A stretch of DNA of 64,000 nucleotides from Calditrichota bacterium (GTDB lineage: Bacteria; Zhuqueibacterota; Zhuqueibacteria; Zhuqueibacterales; Geothermadaptataceae): contig QQUE01000015.1 of assembly GCA_008501765.1 (NCBI GenBank), forward strand, positions 372,001 through 436,000. The letters are read 5' to 3'. Each line of letters opens with the position of its first letter. Positions within the stretch are counted from its first letter, which is position 1. The position numbers and the translations under genes are program-made. The notes below the pieces were generated by a model. The model had not been told where the DNA came from. It saw only the letters and a list, made by a program, of their open reading frames with translations, and made no database searches. Positions 46,325-56,524 of this stretch are shown piece after piece.

Positions 46325-47716
46325 ATGAACTCAGGTAAAATTGAGGACCAATTTCTCACCGCTCTTTTAGAAAAATGCGGCGCAGCAGAACAGCGAATTT
46401 TGGTGGCGCTTTCCGGCGGCCCGGATTCTGTGGCTTTGTTGCATTTGCTCGTCGCGACGCAGAAATTGTGGCAGGGTCAATTGTTCGCAGCTCACATAAA
46501 TCACAAATTACGTGCGGCAGCCGAGGATGACGCGCTTTTTTGCTCGAAGCTCTGCGAACACCTGCAGATTCCGTTTTTTACCGAGAAAGTGGATGTGCGT
46601 GATTTTAGCGCAAACGAGAAATTGAGTATCGAAACAGCGGCCCGCGAGTTGCGCTATGAAACATTAGATCGCATCCTGCGCGAACAAAAATGTAATTTGC
46701 TCGCGCTGGGCCACCATGCGGATGACCAGGCTGAAACCACCCTTGGCAATTTGTTGCGCGGCACTGGTTTGCGCGGTCTCGCAGGCATGCCCTATAAATT
46801 TGGCAATCGCATTCGGCCGTTGCTGGGCCTTTCGCAGAATGATCTTTTAGATTTTTTAAAAGAGCAGCAAATTTCCTATCGAAAAGATGAATCCAACCTG
46901 GACACGCAGTTCAAAAGAAACAAAATTCGCCACAAATTACTCCCTTATTTGCAGCAGGAATACAACCCGCAGATTTCCGATGCCCTCAATAAATTATCCC
47001 AAATCAGCAATCATGCCGAAGACTACCTTGTCAGCGAAGCCGGCAAAGCTCTGCAGGCCATGACAATTGAGGAAACAGAATTTAAAATTGTGCTTGATAT
47101 TGAGCGATTTTGGAGCTATTTTGACATTTTACAAAAATACGCCTTAAGGTTGGCCATAGAAAAATTAACATCGAATCAAATACGGCCAAATTATTCGGAT
47201 TTGGAACGTATTGAAACCAGCCTGAAAACAAACAAAATTGGCACACAAATTCCGCTGCACGGAAAATGGGAAGCGCTTATCGATCGCGAGGTCATTGTAT
47301 TTCGTGCCACCACCGCGTTCAATTTTGATATGCACGTAGAGATGGACGGATTTGCCGAACACAAAGATGGCTGGAAAATAACAGCAACCAGGATAGATTC
47401 CGCTGGAATTGATCCCCGAAATCAGGCAACGCGTTTTTCTCAGTTTACTGACAACACGAAAATAAAAGGCCGTATTCGAGTTCGGAGCTTCCGGAAAGGT
47501 GATTTTTTTTATCCACTTGGCCTTAAAGGAAAAAAAAGCATCAGCGATTACTTCACGGACAGGAAAGTAGCCCTGTATAAACGAAAAGAAATTCCCATTG
47601 TTTATTGCGATACGGGGATTATCTGGATTGTGGGACACCATCTTGACGAGCGATTTAAAGTTACCAGCCACACCAATTCCATAATAAAATTTGAATTTAA
47701 GGACAAAAACCTGTGA
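46325..47716 (+). CDS. tilS: tRNA(Ile)-lysidine synthase TilS
   Basis: 463 residues from ATG 46325; an in-frame ATG at 46289 would add 12 residues. Adds lysine to C34 of the AUA-reading tRNA-Ile, so the anticodon reads AUA and not AUG. The PP-loop is VALSGGPDSVALLHLL (about residues 27-42). LALGHHADDQAETTLGNLLRGTGLRGLAGM and KDESNLDTQFKRNKIRHKLLP are family hallmarks, and the C-terminal TilS domain (LGLKGKKSISDYFTDRKV) is present. First gene of the housekeeping run; its stop overlaps the hpt start. Confidence 0.95.
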   Translation: MNSGKIEDQFLTALLEKCGAAEQRILVALSGGPDSVALLHLLVATQKLWQGQLFAAHINHKLRAAAEDDALFCSKLCEHLQIPFFTEKVDVRDFSANEKLSIETAARELRYETLDRILREQKCNLLALGHHADDQAETTLGNLLRGTGLRGLAGMPYKFGNRIRPLLGLSQNDLLDFLKEQQISYRKDESNLDTQFKRNKIRHKLLPYLQQEYNPQISDALNKLSQISNHAEDYLVSEAGKALQAMTIEETEFKIVLDIERFWSYFDILQKYALRLAIEKLTSNQIRPNYSDLERIETSLKTNKIGTQIPLHGKWEALIDREVIVFRATTAFNFDMHVEMDGFAEHKDGWKITATRIDSAGIDPRNQATRFSQFTDNTKIKGRIRVRSFRKGDFFYPLGLKGKKSISDYFTDRKVALYKRKEIPIVYCDTGIIWIVGHHLDERFKVTSHTNSIIKFEFKDKNL

Positions 47717-48285
47717 GTTCTTTCACTGAACAGCTGATCAAAAACAAGAACAACATTCTCCTGAACCGCGCCCAAATTCAACAAAAAGTTAAAGAACTGG
47801 CAGCACAAATTTCAAAAGATTATCAGGGTAAAACGCCCGTTTTAATTTGCGTACTCAACGGCAGTTTCTCATTTTTTACCGACCTTGTACGCAACTTGAC
47901 AATTGACTGCGAAGTGGATTTTGTCAAAATAAGCAGTTACGGTGATGCATTAAAATCCACGGGAAAAGTCAATGCGCTCAAACACGTCGATTGTCCGCTC
48001 GAAGGCCGCGATGTGATCATCGTCGAAGATATTATCGATACAGGATTATCCGTTCGTTTTTTACGGCAATGGATAAATAAATTAAATCCGGCGACCATGC
48101 AATTTGTTGCCTTGCTCGTTAAAGAAGGCACAGCGGTTGTCGACTATGAATGTGAATATTTCGGATTTAGAATCGGTAAAGAATTTGTAATTGGGTATGG
48201 ACTTGATTACAAACAACTTTTCCGCAATTTACCTGAAATATATATCATGCCCGATATGTTACTTCAAGCAATGAATAAGAAATAA
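47713..48285 (+). CDS. hpt: Hypoxanthine-guanine phosphoribosyltransferase
   Basis: 190 residues. Purine salvage: joins hypoxanthine or guanine to PRPP. The PRPP loop is VIIVEDIIDTGLSVRFL, with PVLICVLNGSFSFFTDLVR and GDALKSTGKVN for substrate contact. GTG start at 47713 overlaps the TilS stop by four bases, with AAGGA upstream. It has the usual tilS-hpt-ftsH order. In this genome it meets purine catabolism (two xanthine dehydrogenase systems) at the same substrate. Confidence 0.95.
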   Translation: MSSFTEQLIKNKNNILLNRAQIQQKVKELAAQISKDYQGKTPVLICVLNGSFSFFTDLVRNLTIDCEVDFVKISSYGDALKSTGKVNALKHVDCPLEGRDVIIVEDIIDTGLSVRFLRQWINKLNPATMQFVALLVKEGTAVVDYECEYFGFRIGKEFVIGYGLDYKQLFRNLPEIYIMPDMLLQAMNKK

Positions 48286-48477
48286 AGCGCCGAAATAGGT
48301 CTTTGGTAGTTAAAATATAGAACTAACTTCAATTCTTTTTAGAAAATAGGCCGTGTTTTTTTTGACTGCAAACCAGATTGGGCTGCATTTTTTTTAAATT
48401 TTAAAAATGAAAAAAACAAACCTGTGAGCCACCCACGCTTATTTCGGAAAACAATTTTAATCTGATACGGAAAGTAT

Positions 48478-50469
48478 ATGAATTCTCAAAACAGCAATAA
48501 TCCAAACTCGAAAAATAAAAAGAAAAATGACGATAATTTTCAGTGGTCAAAAGCTACCCGAACGCTCGCCTTCTGGCTTTTCATTTTTATAATCTCAATT
48601 TGGCTCACCATGCAACTTGGCCAGGGGGAAAATCCACGAAAAAAAATCGGCTATTCTGAATTTCTTGGCCTGCTGGAAAGCAAAACGATTTCAACCTGTA
48701 CGATCGAGGGTTTTGAACTCACTGGCGAATTAAAAGAACCGCGTGATTTTGAGGGCGATGGCAGGCAGTACACCCATATTATGGTTATGCTTTCCGAAGA
48801 AATTCCCATGGAAACCGCTGACAAATGGATTGAAAATTTTGGAGTAGAGATTGAATTCAAGGAGCGTTCACTCGACTGGGGCAGCTATCTGCTCAACCTC
48901 CTGCCCTGGATTTTGTTAGCCGGATTCTGGATATTTTTTCTACGCCGTATGCAGGGCGGTGGTGGTGGCGGTTCACGTGGCATATTTAACTTCGGACGCT
49001 CCCGTGCTAAATTGATGTCTGAATCCGGTCAAAAAGTGACTTTTAAGGATGTGGCCGGCGCCGACGAAGCCAAAACTGAACTTGTCGAAATTATCGAATT
49101 TTTACGCGAACCCGAAAAATTTCAACGCCTCGGCGGCCGTATTCCCAAGGGAGCATTACTGCTCGGGCCTCCGGGAACAGGAAAAACCCTATTAGCGAAA
49201 GCCGTTGCAGGGGAGGCTGGCGTCCCATTTTTTAGTATGTCCGGGGCCGATTTTGTCGAAATGTTTGTCGGCGTCGGTGCTTCCCGTGTACGCGACCTGT
49301 TTGAGCAAGGCAAGAAAAATGCTCCCTGCATTGTTTTTATCGATGAAATTGATGCCGTCGGCCGCAGCCGTGGTGCCGGTTTAGGCGGCGGTCACGACGA
49401 GCGTGAGCAAACACTCAACCAATTGCTCGTCGAAATGGATGGTTTCGAATCCAATGAAGGTGTCATTTTAATAGCTGCCACCAACCGGCCCGACGTGCTC
49501 GATAGCGCCCTGTTGCGGCCTGGCCGATTTGATCGTCAAATTGTCGTTGATCTACCCGATGTTCGTGGACGTGAAGGAATTCTTAAAGTGCACTCACGCG
49601 CAATTTCGGTTTCCCGCGATGTCGACCTCGAAGTTATCGCTAAAGGCACCCCGGGATTTTCCGGCGCTGATCTTGCCAATATGGTGAATGAGGCTGCATT
49701 GCTCGCAGCACGCCGCGATAAACGCATCGTCGATATGAATGATTTTGAAGATGCCAAAGATAAGGTGTTGATGGGAACCGAACGAACGAGTCTTCTATTA
49801 AGTGATAAAGAGAAAAAATTGACAGCGTACCACGAAGCTGGCCATGCCCTGGTTGCAAAGTTCACAAAAGATGCCGATCCGGTACACAAAGTAACCATAA
49901 TTCCTCGCGGACGAGCCCTTGGGGTGACAACTTATTTACCAATTGACGAGCGTCATTCATACCCAAAATCATACTGTGAAGACCTGCTTGTTCATTTGCT
50001 GGGGGGCCGTAATGCCGAGCTGCTTATTTTTAAAGATGTCACCAATGGCGCAGGAAACGATCTCGAGCGCTCGACAGAACTTGCCCGCAAAATGGTCTGC
50101 GAATGGGGAATGAGTGAAACGGTTGGCCCGCTCGTTTACGGCAAAAAAGAAGAAGAAGTCTTCCTTGGTCGGGAATTTGGCCGCAGCCGAAATTACAGCG
50201 AAGAAACAGCCCAGCTCATCGATTTGGAAATAAAGAAAATCATTACTCTCGCTGACGAAAAATGCAATAAAATTCTCCGGGAAAATATCGACAAACTTCA
50301 CGCGATTGCCAAAGCGCTGCTCAAACACGAGACGATCGATGGTGAAGATATCGATAAACTTATCAACGGAGAAGAGCTGATAAAGGAAAACAAAAATGGC
50401 ACCTCCGAGCCAATTGTGAAAGACGAATCACCAACTGAAGAAGCCGAGGAAAATTCCTCAGAAAATTAG
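48478..50469 (+). CDS. ftsH: ATP-dependent zinc metalloprotease FtsH
   Basis: 663 residues. Membrane-bound AAA+ protease. Two membrane helices (about 30-46 and 136-155) bracket a periplasmic domain. Walker A GPPGTGKT is at 230-237, Walker [12 protein letters not shown] near 285-295, the second-region Arg sits in [21 protein letters not shown], and zinc HEAGH is at 452-456. A 30-residue acidic C-terminal tail ends in ENSSEN. ATG with GGAAAG upstream. Confidence 0.95.
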   Translation: MNSQNSNNPNSKNKKKNDDNFQWSKATRTLAFWLFIFIISIWLTMQLGQGENPRKKIGYSEFLGLLESKTISTCTIEGFELTGELKEPRDFEGDGRQYTHIMVMLSEEIPMETADKWIENFGVEIEFKERSLDWGSYLLNLLPWILLAGFWIFFLRRMQGGGGGGSRGIFNFGRSRAKLMSESGQKVTFKDVAGADEAKTELVEIIEFLREPEKFQRLGGRIPKGALLLGPPGTGKTLLAKAVAGEAGVPFFSMSGADFVEMFVGVGASRVRDLFEQGKKNAPCIVFIDEIDAVGRSRGAGLGGGHDEREQTLNQLLVEMDGFESNEGVILIAATNRPDVLDSALLRPGRFDRQIVVDLPDVRGREGILKVHSRAISVSRDVDLEVIAKGTPGFSGADLANMVNEAALLAARRDKRIVDMNDFEDAKDKVLMGTERTSLLLSDKEKKLTAYHEAGHALVAKFTKDADPVHKVTIIPRGRALGVTTYLPIDERHSYPKSYCEDLLVHLLGGRNAELLIFKDVTNGAGNDLERSTELARKMVCEWGMSETVGPLVYGKKEEEVFLGREFGRSRNYSEETAQLIDLEIKKIITLADEKCNKILRENIDKLHAIAKALLKHETIDGEDIDKLINGEELIKENKNGTSEPIVKDESPTEEAEENSSEN

Positions 50470-50482
50470 AAAAGTTGTTCAA

Positions 50483-52054
50483 ATGAATGGTCCAGGTTCG
50501 CAGAGCTCGATTGTTCTATTCAGTTGGTTTGCATTGATGTTGGTTCTGATTTACCTGCATCGGCGGAACGCATTTTTAAGCAGGAAGACTTTTCTGACGA
50601 CTTTGTTCGTCGGTACTTTCCTGCTTTTTTTTATTTTATTTTATTTGGAAAAAGATTCAGAAAACGATTTTAGTGCTGGACGTGTGGCAATTTTCCCATT
50701 CCGCTACCAGACGGCTGACAGCTCCGTATTTACCCCATTCAGCCTGGCCATTCCGGACTTGACCGGGCAAATTTTCAATGCAGCGAACAGCCGTAAATAT
50801 TTTGCAATTCCGCTCGAATGGCTAATTATTCCGAGCCAAACAGATTCATCCGGCTATGTCGCAAATTCGAGAAGGCAAGCCAGCAGGCTCAAAGCGGCGA
50901 ACTACCTTACGGGAAATTTCAGAAAATCGGGGAGCCGACTGCGTTATGAAATTTTACACTTTTCCAGGTCAGATGAGCATCCAAAAAATAAACTGAAATT
51001 TAGTGTTGCAAAGGACAGTTTGAAATTTGCCGGTAGAGCAATTGCCCGGTTTATACGCCAGCAACTTGATCTTCCCGAAATCCAGGATGACAGAGTTCCC
51101 GATTTTTCTCCTGAATATTATGAGGCACAATTAAATTTAATGCGCGGGGATACTGTTTCAGCCAAGCAGAATCTGGGATCGCTTGCGCCCAATTCTGCCG
51201 AATATCTGAAAATTTGGGGGAGAATTTCTCTGACGCCGGAGAAAAGGCAACAGCTATCCCCGGAGTCAAGAAAGATCCGCACGGAAAAATTAACGCAGGC
51301 TGTGCTCAATTTTACAAAAAAAGATTCAAGCGATATCGATATCACAATTTTAACAGCCACCTGCATGCTCTGGCAAGGAAATTATAATCAGGCAGAAAAT
51401 TTTTTGAAGAAAGCCCACAGACTCGAATCGAGACGCGCCGAAATATACCAACTTTTTAGCCGGCTCCATTTTTCCAGATATAAAGAGCTGGGATTCGAGA
51501 ATGAAATTGAATTACTTGAGCACGCACTTCAGCTTAATCCGGCTAACCTTGACCTTGTGCGTGAATTGGCTTCGACTTATTTGATGCAGAAAAAAACCGA
51601 AAAAGCCACAGAATTACTGGAAGAATATATCCGGCACTATCCAAATAACTTTATGTTGTTAAATGCCTTAGGGCAAACTTACATCAAACGTGGCCACAGT
51701 CTAAAAATATTTGAAATTTACAATAAAATACTTAAAATTGACCCGGAGAATTCGGAGGCCTTTTATAACCTGGGTATCTATTATTTTCATAGTGGTGATT
51801 TCGCAGCGGCGAAAGGTTTTTTTGCCAAAGCTTTAATAAATAAGGAACAAATAAACAGTTTTTTATATCTGGCCCATATGGCTGAAAAAGAAAATTTCCC
51901 GGATGAAGCGATATATTATTTACAACAACGGATTAAGTTTCGCCATTCGCCGGATGATGAATTTGCTGAGGAAGCACGGCGCCGATTATTTAATCTGAAC
52001 ATCGCTGCGGGAAAAATCGATAGCAGCGGCCAGATTATTCAGCGCGACGATTAA
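50483..52054 (+). CDS. TPR-repeat membrane protein of unknown function
   Basis: 523 residues. Two hydrophobic helices at about 11-24 and 36-53 near the N-terminus. About 65-210 resembles a lipoprotein-like domain (GRVAIFPFRYQTADSSV) of the kind that precedes TPRs in CsgG- or adenylate-cyclase-associated proteins. The rest (about 270-510) is made of tetratricopeptide repeats (WQGNYNQAENFLKKAHRLE and AFYNLGIYYFHSGDFAAAKGFFAKAL). It probably scaffolds other proteins. It is inserted between ftsH and folP in the operon. The ribosome site is weak. Confidence 0.75.
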   Translation: MNGPGSQSSIVLFSWFALMLVLIYLHRRNAFLSRKTFLTTLFVGTFLLFFILFYLEKDSENDFSAGRVAIFPFRYQTADSSVFTPFSLAIPDLTGQIFNAANSRKYFAIPLEWLIIPSQTDSSGYVANSRRQASRLKAANYLTGNFRKSGSRLRYEILHFSRSDEHPKNKLKFSVAKDSLKFAGRAIARFIRQQLDLPEIQDDRVPDFSPEYYEAQLNLMRGDTVSAKQNLGSLAPNSAEYLKIWGRISLTPEKRQQLSPESRKIRTEKLTQAVLNFTKKDSSDIDITILTATCMLWQGNYNQAENFLKKAHRLESRRAEIYQLFSRLHFSRYKELGFENEIELLEHALQLNPANLDLVRELASTYLMQKKTEKATELLEEYIRHYPNNFMLLNALGQTYIKRGHSLKIFEIYNKILKIDPENSEAFYNLGIYYFHSGDFAAAKGFFAKALINKEQINSFLYLAHMAEKENFPDEAIYYLQQRIKFRHSPDDEFAEEARRRLFNLNIAAGKIDSSGQIIQRDD

Positions 52055-52081
52055 ATTATCATGACATAAGGACTATGAATC

Positions 52082-53284
52082 ATGCACGATTACTCACTTC
52101 GAAAACTCCATTTGTCCAACCAGGGCATGATGGCACAGGAATTAGGGGTGCAGACTTCGAAAAAACTGGAAGAATTTACCAATTTATATGCCCGGCACGC
52201 GACCGTTTTAAAAGTTATCAGCAGAAAAAAAGAAGTCGACAAGCAGCTTTTATCGGTTTTTTCGATGCGCTCTATCCCCTGCTGGTTGCAAAGTTCCAAC
52301 TCATTTTATTTATTCAGCAGTGACCCGGAATTACGGGACTGGTCCCGTGTTCAATCATACATTTCAAGTGAAGAGGAGCATTTAATTTCCTGCCTGCGGA
52401 ATTACCTGCGAAATTCGCAACGCTATGAATTTGAGATGGTCAACGATCACTACATGTTTCAGTTTGGCGGCCCGACCCGGGTCATGGGCATTCTCAACGC
52501 GACACCGGATTCATTTTACGAGCAAGGCAAATTTTCAGATCACCGCAAGGCCATCGATAAAGGGATAAAAATGGAAGCTGACGGCGCGGATATCATCGAT
52601 ATCGGCGGCGAATCAACGCGCCCCGGCGCCGTGCAAGTCGATGAAGCCGAGGAATTAACACGCGTCATTCCGGTCATCGAAGGACTGGCTGCCGATGTGC
52701 GTATTCCACTGTCGATCGACACCTACAAATCCCAGGTAGCCGAAGCAGCAATTCAGGCTGGCGCGACAATTGTTAACGATATCAGCGGCATGCAATTTGA
52801 CGCCGGGATGCCGGAAGTTATCAAACATTACAATGTGCCGATCGTTTTAATGCACATAAAAGGCAAACCCCACGATATGCAGGTTGATCCGACCTACGAC
52901 AATATGATGGACGAAATTTACATGTATTTTGAGGATCGCATCAGTGCAGCCGTAGAGGCCGGGGTTGAGCGCGATTTGATTATAATCGATCCCGGGATTG
53001 GCTTTGGAAAAAGGTTGTGGGACAATTACGAAATTTTACAGCGATTGCCCGAATTCCGCGGGCTGGGCTGTCCAATTCTCGTCGGGCCGTCGCGAAAATC
53101 TTTTATCGGCAAAGCCCTTGACCTGCCCGTGGAAGAACGCCTCGAGGGCACAGCCGCTGCAGTTACGGCCGCCGTTTTGGGTGGCAGCCATATTATCCGG
53201 GTCCATGATATCAAGGAAATGCTTCGCGTCGTGCAAATTGCCGATCTGATCGCAGCCAATGTTTTAATTCAAGAACAGGAATAA
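52082..53284 (+). CDS. folP: Dihydropteroate synthase with N-terminal extension
   Basis: 400 residues. Folate biosynthesis: couples pABA to dihydropterin pyrophosphate. The DHPS domain begins at about residue 130 (RVMGILNATPDSF at 133-145), then IIDIGGESTRPGA, SIDTYKSQVA, IVLMHIKGKP, IIDPGIGFGKR and VGPSRKSFIG. The first 125 residues are an extra domain not seen in E. coli FolP (about 280 residues). The ATG gives the full frame; an internal start is possible but the extra region is open and in frame without a break. The cdaA ATG follows the folP stop by two bases. Confidence 0.9.
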   Translation: MHDYSLRKLHLSNQGMMAQELGVQTSKKLEEFTNLYARHATVLKVISRKKEVDKQLLSVFSMRSIPCWLQSSNSFYLFSSDPELRDWSRVQSYISSEEEHLISCLRNYLRNSQRYEFEMVNDHYMFQFGGPTRVMGILNATPDSFYEQGKFSDHRKAIDKGIKMEADGADIIDIGGESTRPGAVQVDEAEELTRVIPVIEGLAADVRIPLSIDTYKSQVAEAAIQAGATIVNDISGMQFDAGMPEVIKHYNVPIVLMHIKGKPHDMQVDPTYDNMMDEIYMYFEDRISAAVEAGVERDLIIIDPGIGFGKRLWDNYEILQRLPEFRGLGCPILVGPSRKSFIGKALDLPVEERLEGTAAAVTAAVLGGSHIIRVHDIKEMLRVVQIADLIAANVLIQEQE

Positions 53285-53286
53285 CG

Positions 53287-54087
53287 ATGCTTCTCAGGGC
53301 CCCTTTGTTTAAAATATTTTTCATCGAAGTGACAATCATCGACGTGTTGGATGTGCTGATTCTTTCCTACCTGATTTACAAATTATATTTCTTTTTGCAG
53401 GGCTCGAGAGCGGCACAAATGGCCATGGGGTTGCTCGTCATTCTTTTCGCATCTGTGCTCACACAAATTTTTAATATGGCAAGTATGAGCTGGCTTTTTG
53501 AGAATTTGCGTACGGTATGGCTTGTGGGATTCGTGGTGCTTTTTCAACCGGAATTACGGCGAATGTTGATTCATTTGGGCCAAACGCGGCTGATTCGCAT
53601 GCTCATAAAAGGGACCGGCGAACACATTATCGATGAGGTTGTTACCGCTGCTTCGCAGCTGGCCCGGCACAGTTACGGGGGCCTGATCGTTTTGCTGCGC
53701 AACACCGGCCTGAAATCTTTTGTGGAAACCGGCATGAAATTGCAGGCAGAAGTTTCGGCGCCACTACTCGTTTCCATATTTAATCCGCGCTCGCCGTTGC
53801 ACGATGGCGCTGTCATCATTCAGGACAACATCATTGAAGCGGCGAAGTGTATTTTGCCCCTAAGCCAGGAAAAAAACTTTGATTCATCGCTGGGAACGCG
53901 GCACCGGGCCGGGATTGGTATTTCCGATGAATCCGATGCTTTTGTGATTATTATTTCCGAAGAGCGCGGCCAGATTAGTACCGCTTTCGATGGTGTCCTG
54001 ACACGCAATATTTCTGCTGATGAGCTACGCACAACGCTCAACGAAGTTATGCAAGTTCGGCAGGCTGAGAAAAAAGGAGAAGAATAG
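53287..54087 (+). CDS. cdaA: Diadenylate cyclase CdaA
   Basis: 266 residues. Makes cyclic di-AMP from two ATP. Three hydrophobic helices in the first ~90 residues, then the DAC domain (about 110-240) with the catalytic D173-G174-A175 in SPLHDGAVII and R205-H206-R207 in GTRHRAGIGISDESDAF. The folP-cdaA order in a ftsH operon is a common arrangement. ATG start 2 bases after folP. Downstream is 519 bp without a gene. Confidence 0.95.
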   Translation: MLLRAPLFKIFFIEVTIIDVLDVLILSYLIYKLYFFLQGSRAAQMAMGLLVILFASVLTQIFNMASMSWLFENLRTVWLVGFVVLFQPELRRMLIHLGQTRLIRMLIKGTGEHIIDEVVTAASQLARHSYGGLIVLLRNTGLKSFVETGMKLQAEVSAPLLVSIFNPRSPLHDGAVIIQDNIIEAAKCILPLSQEKNFDSSLGTRHRAGIGISDESDAFVIIISEERGQISTAFDGVLTRNISADELRTTLNEVMQVRQAEKKGEE

Positions 54088-54368
54088 CCTGTTGCCCTTT
54101 TTTTGAATCTTACCCGGTGAAAAATTCATACTATACTGACTTACAAAATGAATCTCCTTTTCAACAATTCCGGGTTCTTCGTTCCATCATGCCTTTAGGC
54201 GGAATCCATATTTGCAACCATGCGGATACGCGATAAATGCATTCGGCACGAGGCATAGCGTCCATTATTTTTACAACGTGCTTAGCTATCCATGTGCTCC
54301 CAAATTCAAATTCCGATTGTGCTATGAGTCTGAAAACTATTGTTTTTCAAAGTAAATTATTCATATTT

Positions 54369-54533
54369 AACGTGAGTTCAATGTAAGCTGTAACATTCTT
54401 TACCAAGCATAACTAAAATAGAGCGAAGGCGTCTCGCCGAGCGTTTCGTGCGTTATCCTCGGCGGGACGCCTTCGGACTATATCCTATAATTAATTCGTT
54501 TTGTCCCAATTCTTTTTATATCGAACTCGCGTT
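54369..54533. repeat. MITE-like element, family with AACGYGAGTT ends (copy A, 165 bp)
   Basis: The 165-bp element begins AACGTGAGTTCAATGTAA and ends TATCGAACTCGCGTT. It is flanked by an exact 4-base direct repeat ATTT (54365-54368 and 54534-54537). A strong internal hairpin (54425-54441 with 54458-54474, 16 of 17 pairs, GAAGGCGTC...) lies inside. It is nearly identical to copy B at 59037-59201. It fills the middle of the 519-bp gap 54088-54606; the remaining parts of the gap show no gene. Confidence 0.85.
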
Positions 54534-54606
54534 ATTTAAACAATTACTGCCACGATAAGGTCTTTTTTCCTGTCCCCAATTTTTTAAATATTTTAAAGGA
54601 AATAAA

Positions 54607-56127
54607 ATGCAAAAGGTCAAATCTGCCGCCACTGCTTTATCTTTATGGTTTTTCATATTTCTTGGCGCCAATGCGCAATCACCGCAAGAATTTGGTAAAT
54701 TCGCCAAACAGGTGCTCAATGACTGGCAAACCCCGGGCGCCGCTGTTGCGGTCGTGCAGGATGACAGCATTGTATTTGCGCAGGGGTATGGAGTTCGTAC
54801 GCTCGGAAAAGCCGACAAAGTAGATAGAAACACCCTTTTCGCTGTCGCTTCAAACACCAAAGCGTTTACCGCCGCCTTGCTCGGTTTACTCGTCGATGAA
54901 GGCAAAATTAAATGGGATGATGCGGTAGGCACTTACCGCCCGGATTTTCAGATGTTCGATCCTTACGTGAGCCGGAATCTCAGTTTCCGGGATTTATTAA
55001 TTCACCGCAGCGGACTTTCCACTTTCGGTGGGGATCATTTATGGATTGGGCACAATTTATCCCGCGATGAAATTATTTCCCGCTTGCGGTACCTCGAGCC
55101 GACACGCTCATTTCGCACCCATTTTCAGTATCAGAATCTGATGTTTCTCGTCGCCGGGGAAATGATTCCGACGATAACCGGCCAAAGCTGGGATGAAGCC
55201 ATGCAGGAGACATTTTTCGAGCCACTGGGTATGAAAAGTACAAATCTCAGCATCCGCGATCTCGAAGGCCAAAGCAACGTCGCCAGCCCCCACGAGTCTG
55301 TTGACGGCGGTCCGTTGCAGGTCATTCCCTACGATTTTCTCGATAATATCGCCCCGGCTGCTGCGATCAATTCAAACGTCATGGATATGGCCCAGTGGAT
55401 GATTTTAAATATGAATAATGGCCGATACAGAGACACACAAATTTTACCAGAAAACCTGATCAATGAAATGCAGCGCGTGCAGTTTCCTCTTGGTGTTTCA
55501 AAAATGGCTGCTGAATTGCTCGAAGCGAAATTTGCAGGATATGGGCTGGGCTGGGGAATTTCTGAATACAATGGCTACAAATCCGTTGGCCATGGTGGCG
55601 GCATGTCTGGAATGATCTCCCAGCAAATGATGTTACCGGAGAAAAAACTGGGTGTGATCGTGCTCACAAACCGGGCGCCAACGACAGCACATCGAATTCT
55701 GTGCTACACATTACTCGATCATTATCTTGGCATCGAAGGCCGTGACTGGAACCAGATTTATTTGCAACAAAAACAACGCCGGGAGGAGTATAAAACAAAG
55801 AGACAGGAAAAATTATACAGCGAACGCCACCTCGATACCAAGCCATCTTTGCCGCTCTCGAGCTATGTCGGCACCTACTCTTCGCTCTCATCCGGCAAAG
55901 CAAAAATGAATCTCAAAGATGGAAAACTTGTTTTTGACTATAACGCGCGGCATATCGGCACGCTGGAACACTGGCATTACGATACCTTTCGGGTGCATTG
56001 GAAAAACCCGATCAGCGATATGGAACCGGTCACTTTCCTGCAATTTAAACTCAAAGAATCCGGCGATGTCAAAGAATTGACGGTTACATTTTATGATCCA
56101 CTGACATTCGTTCGAGAAAACGAATAA
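54607..56127 (+). CDS. Secreted class C beta-lactamase-fold serine hydrolase
   Basis: 506 residues with a signal peptide (about 1-23, ending ANAQ). The catalytic SxxK is S82-N-T-K85, the YxN is Y175-Q-N177, and the HxG is GHGGGMSG near residue 325. A C-terminal domain of about 110 residues follows (about 395-506, SSYVGTYSSLSSGKAKMNLKDGKL), like the DUF3471 domain of many such hydrolases. It is likely a periplasmic peptidase or esterase; resistance to beta-lactams cannot be inferred. ATG with AAAGGA upstream. Confidence 0.85.
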   Translation: MQKVKSAATALSLWFFIFLGANAQSPQEFGKFAKQVLNDWQTPGAAVAVVQDDSIVFAQGYGVRTLGKADKVDRNTLFAVASNTKAFTAALLGLLVDEGKIKWDDAVGTYRPDFQMFDPYVSRNLSFRDLLIHRSGLSTFGGDHLWIGHNLSRDEIISRLRYLEPTRSFRTHFQYQNLMFLVAGEMIPTITGQSWDEAMQETFFEPLGMKSTNLSIRDLEGQSNVASPHESVDGGPLQVIPYDFLDNIAPAAAINSNVMDMAQWMILNMNNGRYRDTQILPENLINEMQRVQFPLGVSKMAAELLEAKFAGYGLGWGISEYNGYKSVGHGGGMSGMISQQMMLPEKKLGVIVLTNRAPTTAHRILCYTLLDHYLGIEGRDWNQIYLQQKQRREEYKTKRQEKLYSERHLDTKPSLPLSSYVGTYSSLSSGKAKMNLKDGKLVFDYNARHIGTLEHWHYDTFRVHWKNPISDMEPVTFLQFKLKESGDVKELTVTFYDPLTFVRENE

Positions 56128-56174
56128 CAAGCCGCATATTCTGAGAGCCCGGGTCGCAAAATTGGAGATTGAAG

Positions 56175-56456
56175 ATGGAAGAAAAAATAATGACCCTGCA
56201 TCCCGAGGGAAAAAATGGGGTCAATATTCTAAAAAGAAGGTATGATCTGATTCGGGACACCTTGCTAAACATCCTTGCTCAAACCGGGGAGATTGAATTT
56301 CGTGAACTCTCCAATATGGTGATCGCTGCGCTCGCAGGCAAATTCGATGGTAAAATATTGTGGTACATCGTGACAGTAAAACAAGATTTGGAAGCCCGCG
56401 GTCTCGTTGAAAAAGTGGCCAAATCAAGTCCACAGCGGATTCGATTGAAAAACTGA
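56175..56456 (+). CDS. DUF6958-family small protein
   Basis: 93 residues from ATG 56175 (GGAG upstream; the in-frame TTG at 56169 adds two residues). EEKIMTLHPEGKNGVNILKRRYDLIRDTLLNIL followed by GKILWYIVTVKQDLEARGLVEKV looks like a winged-helix-type small domain, and from memory matches the DUF6958 family, of unknown function. It lies between the class C hydrolase and a glutamine amidotransferase in the same direction. Confidence 0.75.
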   Translation: MEEKIMTLHPEGKNGVNILKRRYDLIRDTLLNILAQTGEIEFRELSNMVIAALAGKFDGKILWYIVTVKQDLEARGLVEKVAKSSPQRIRLKN

Positions 56457-56524
56457 TTCACAATTATTTTCAATTTGAAAATGAAAGCAGATGCAAAAAA
56501 ATTTATTTTTCGGTAAAATATAAA

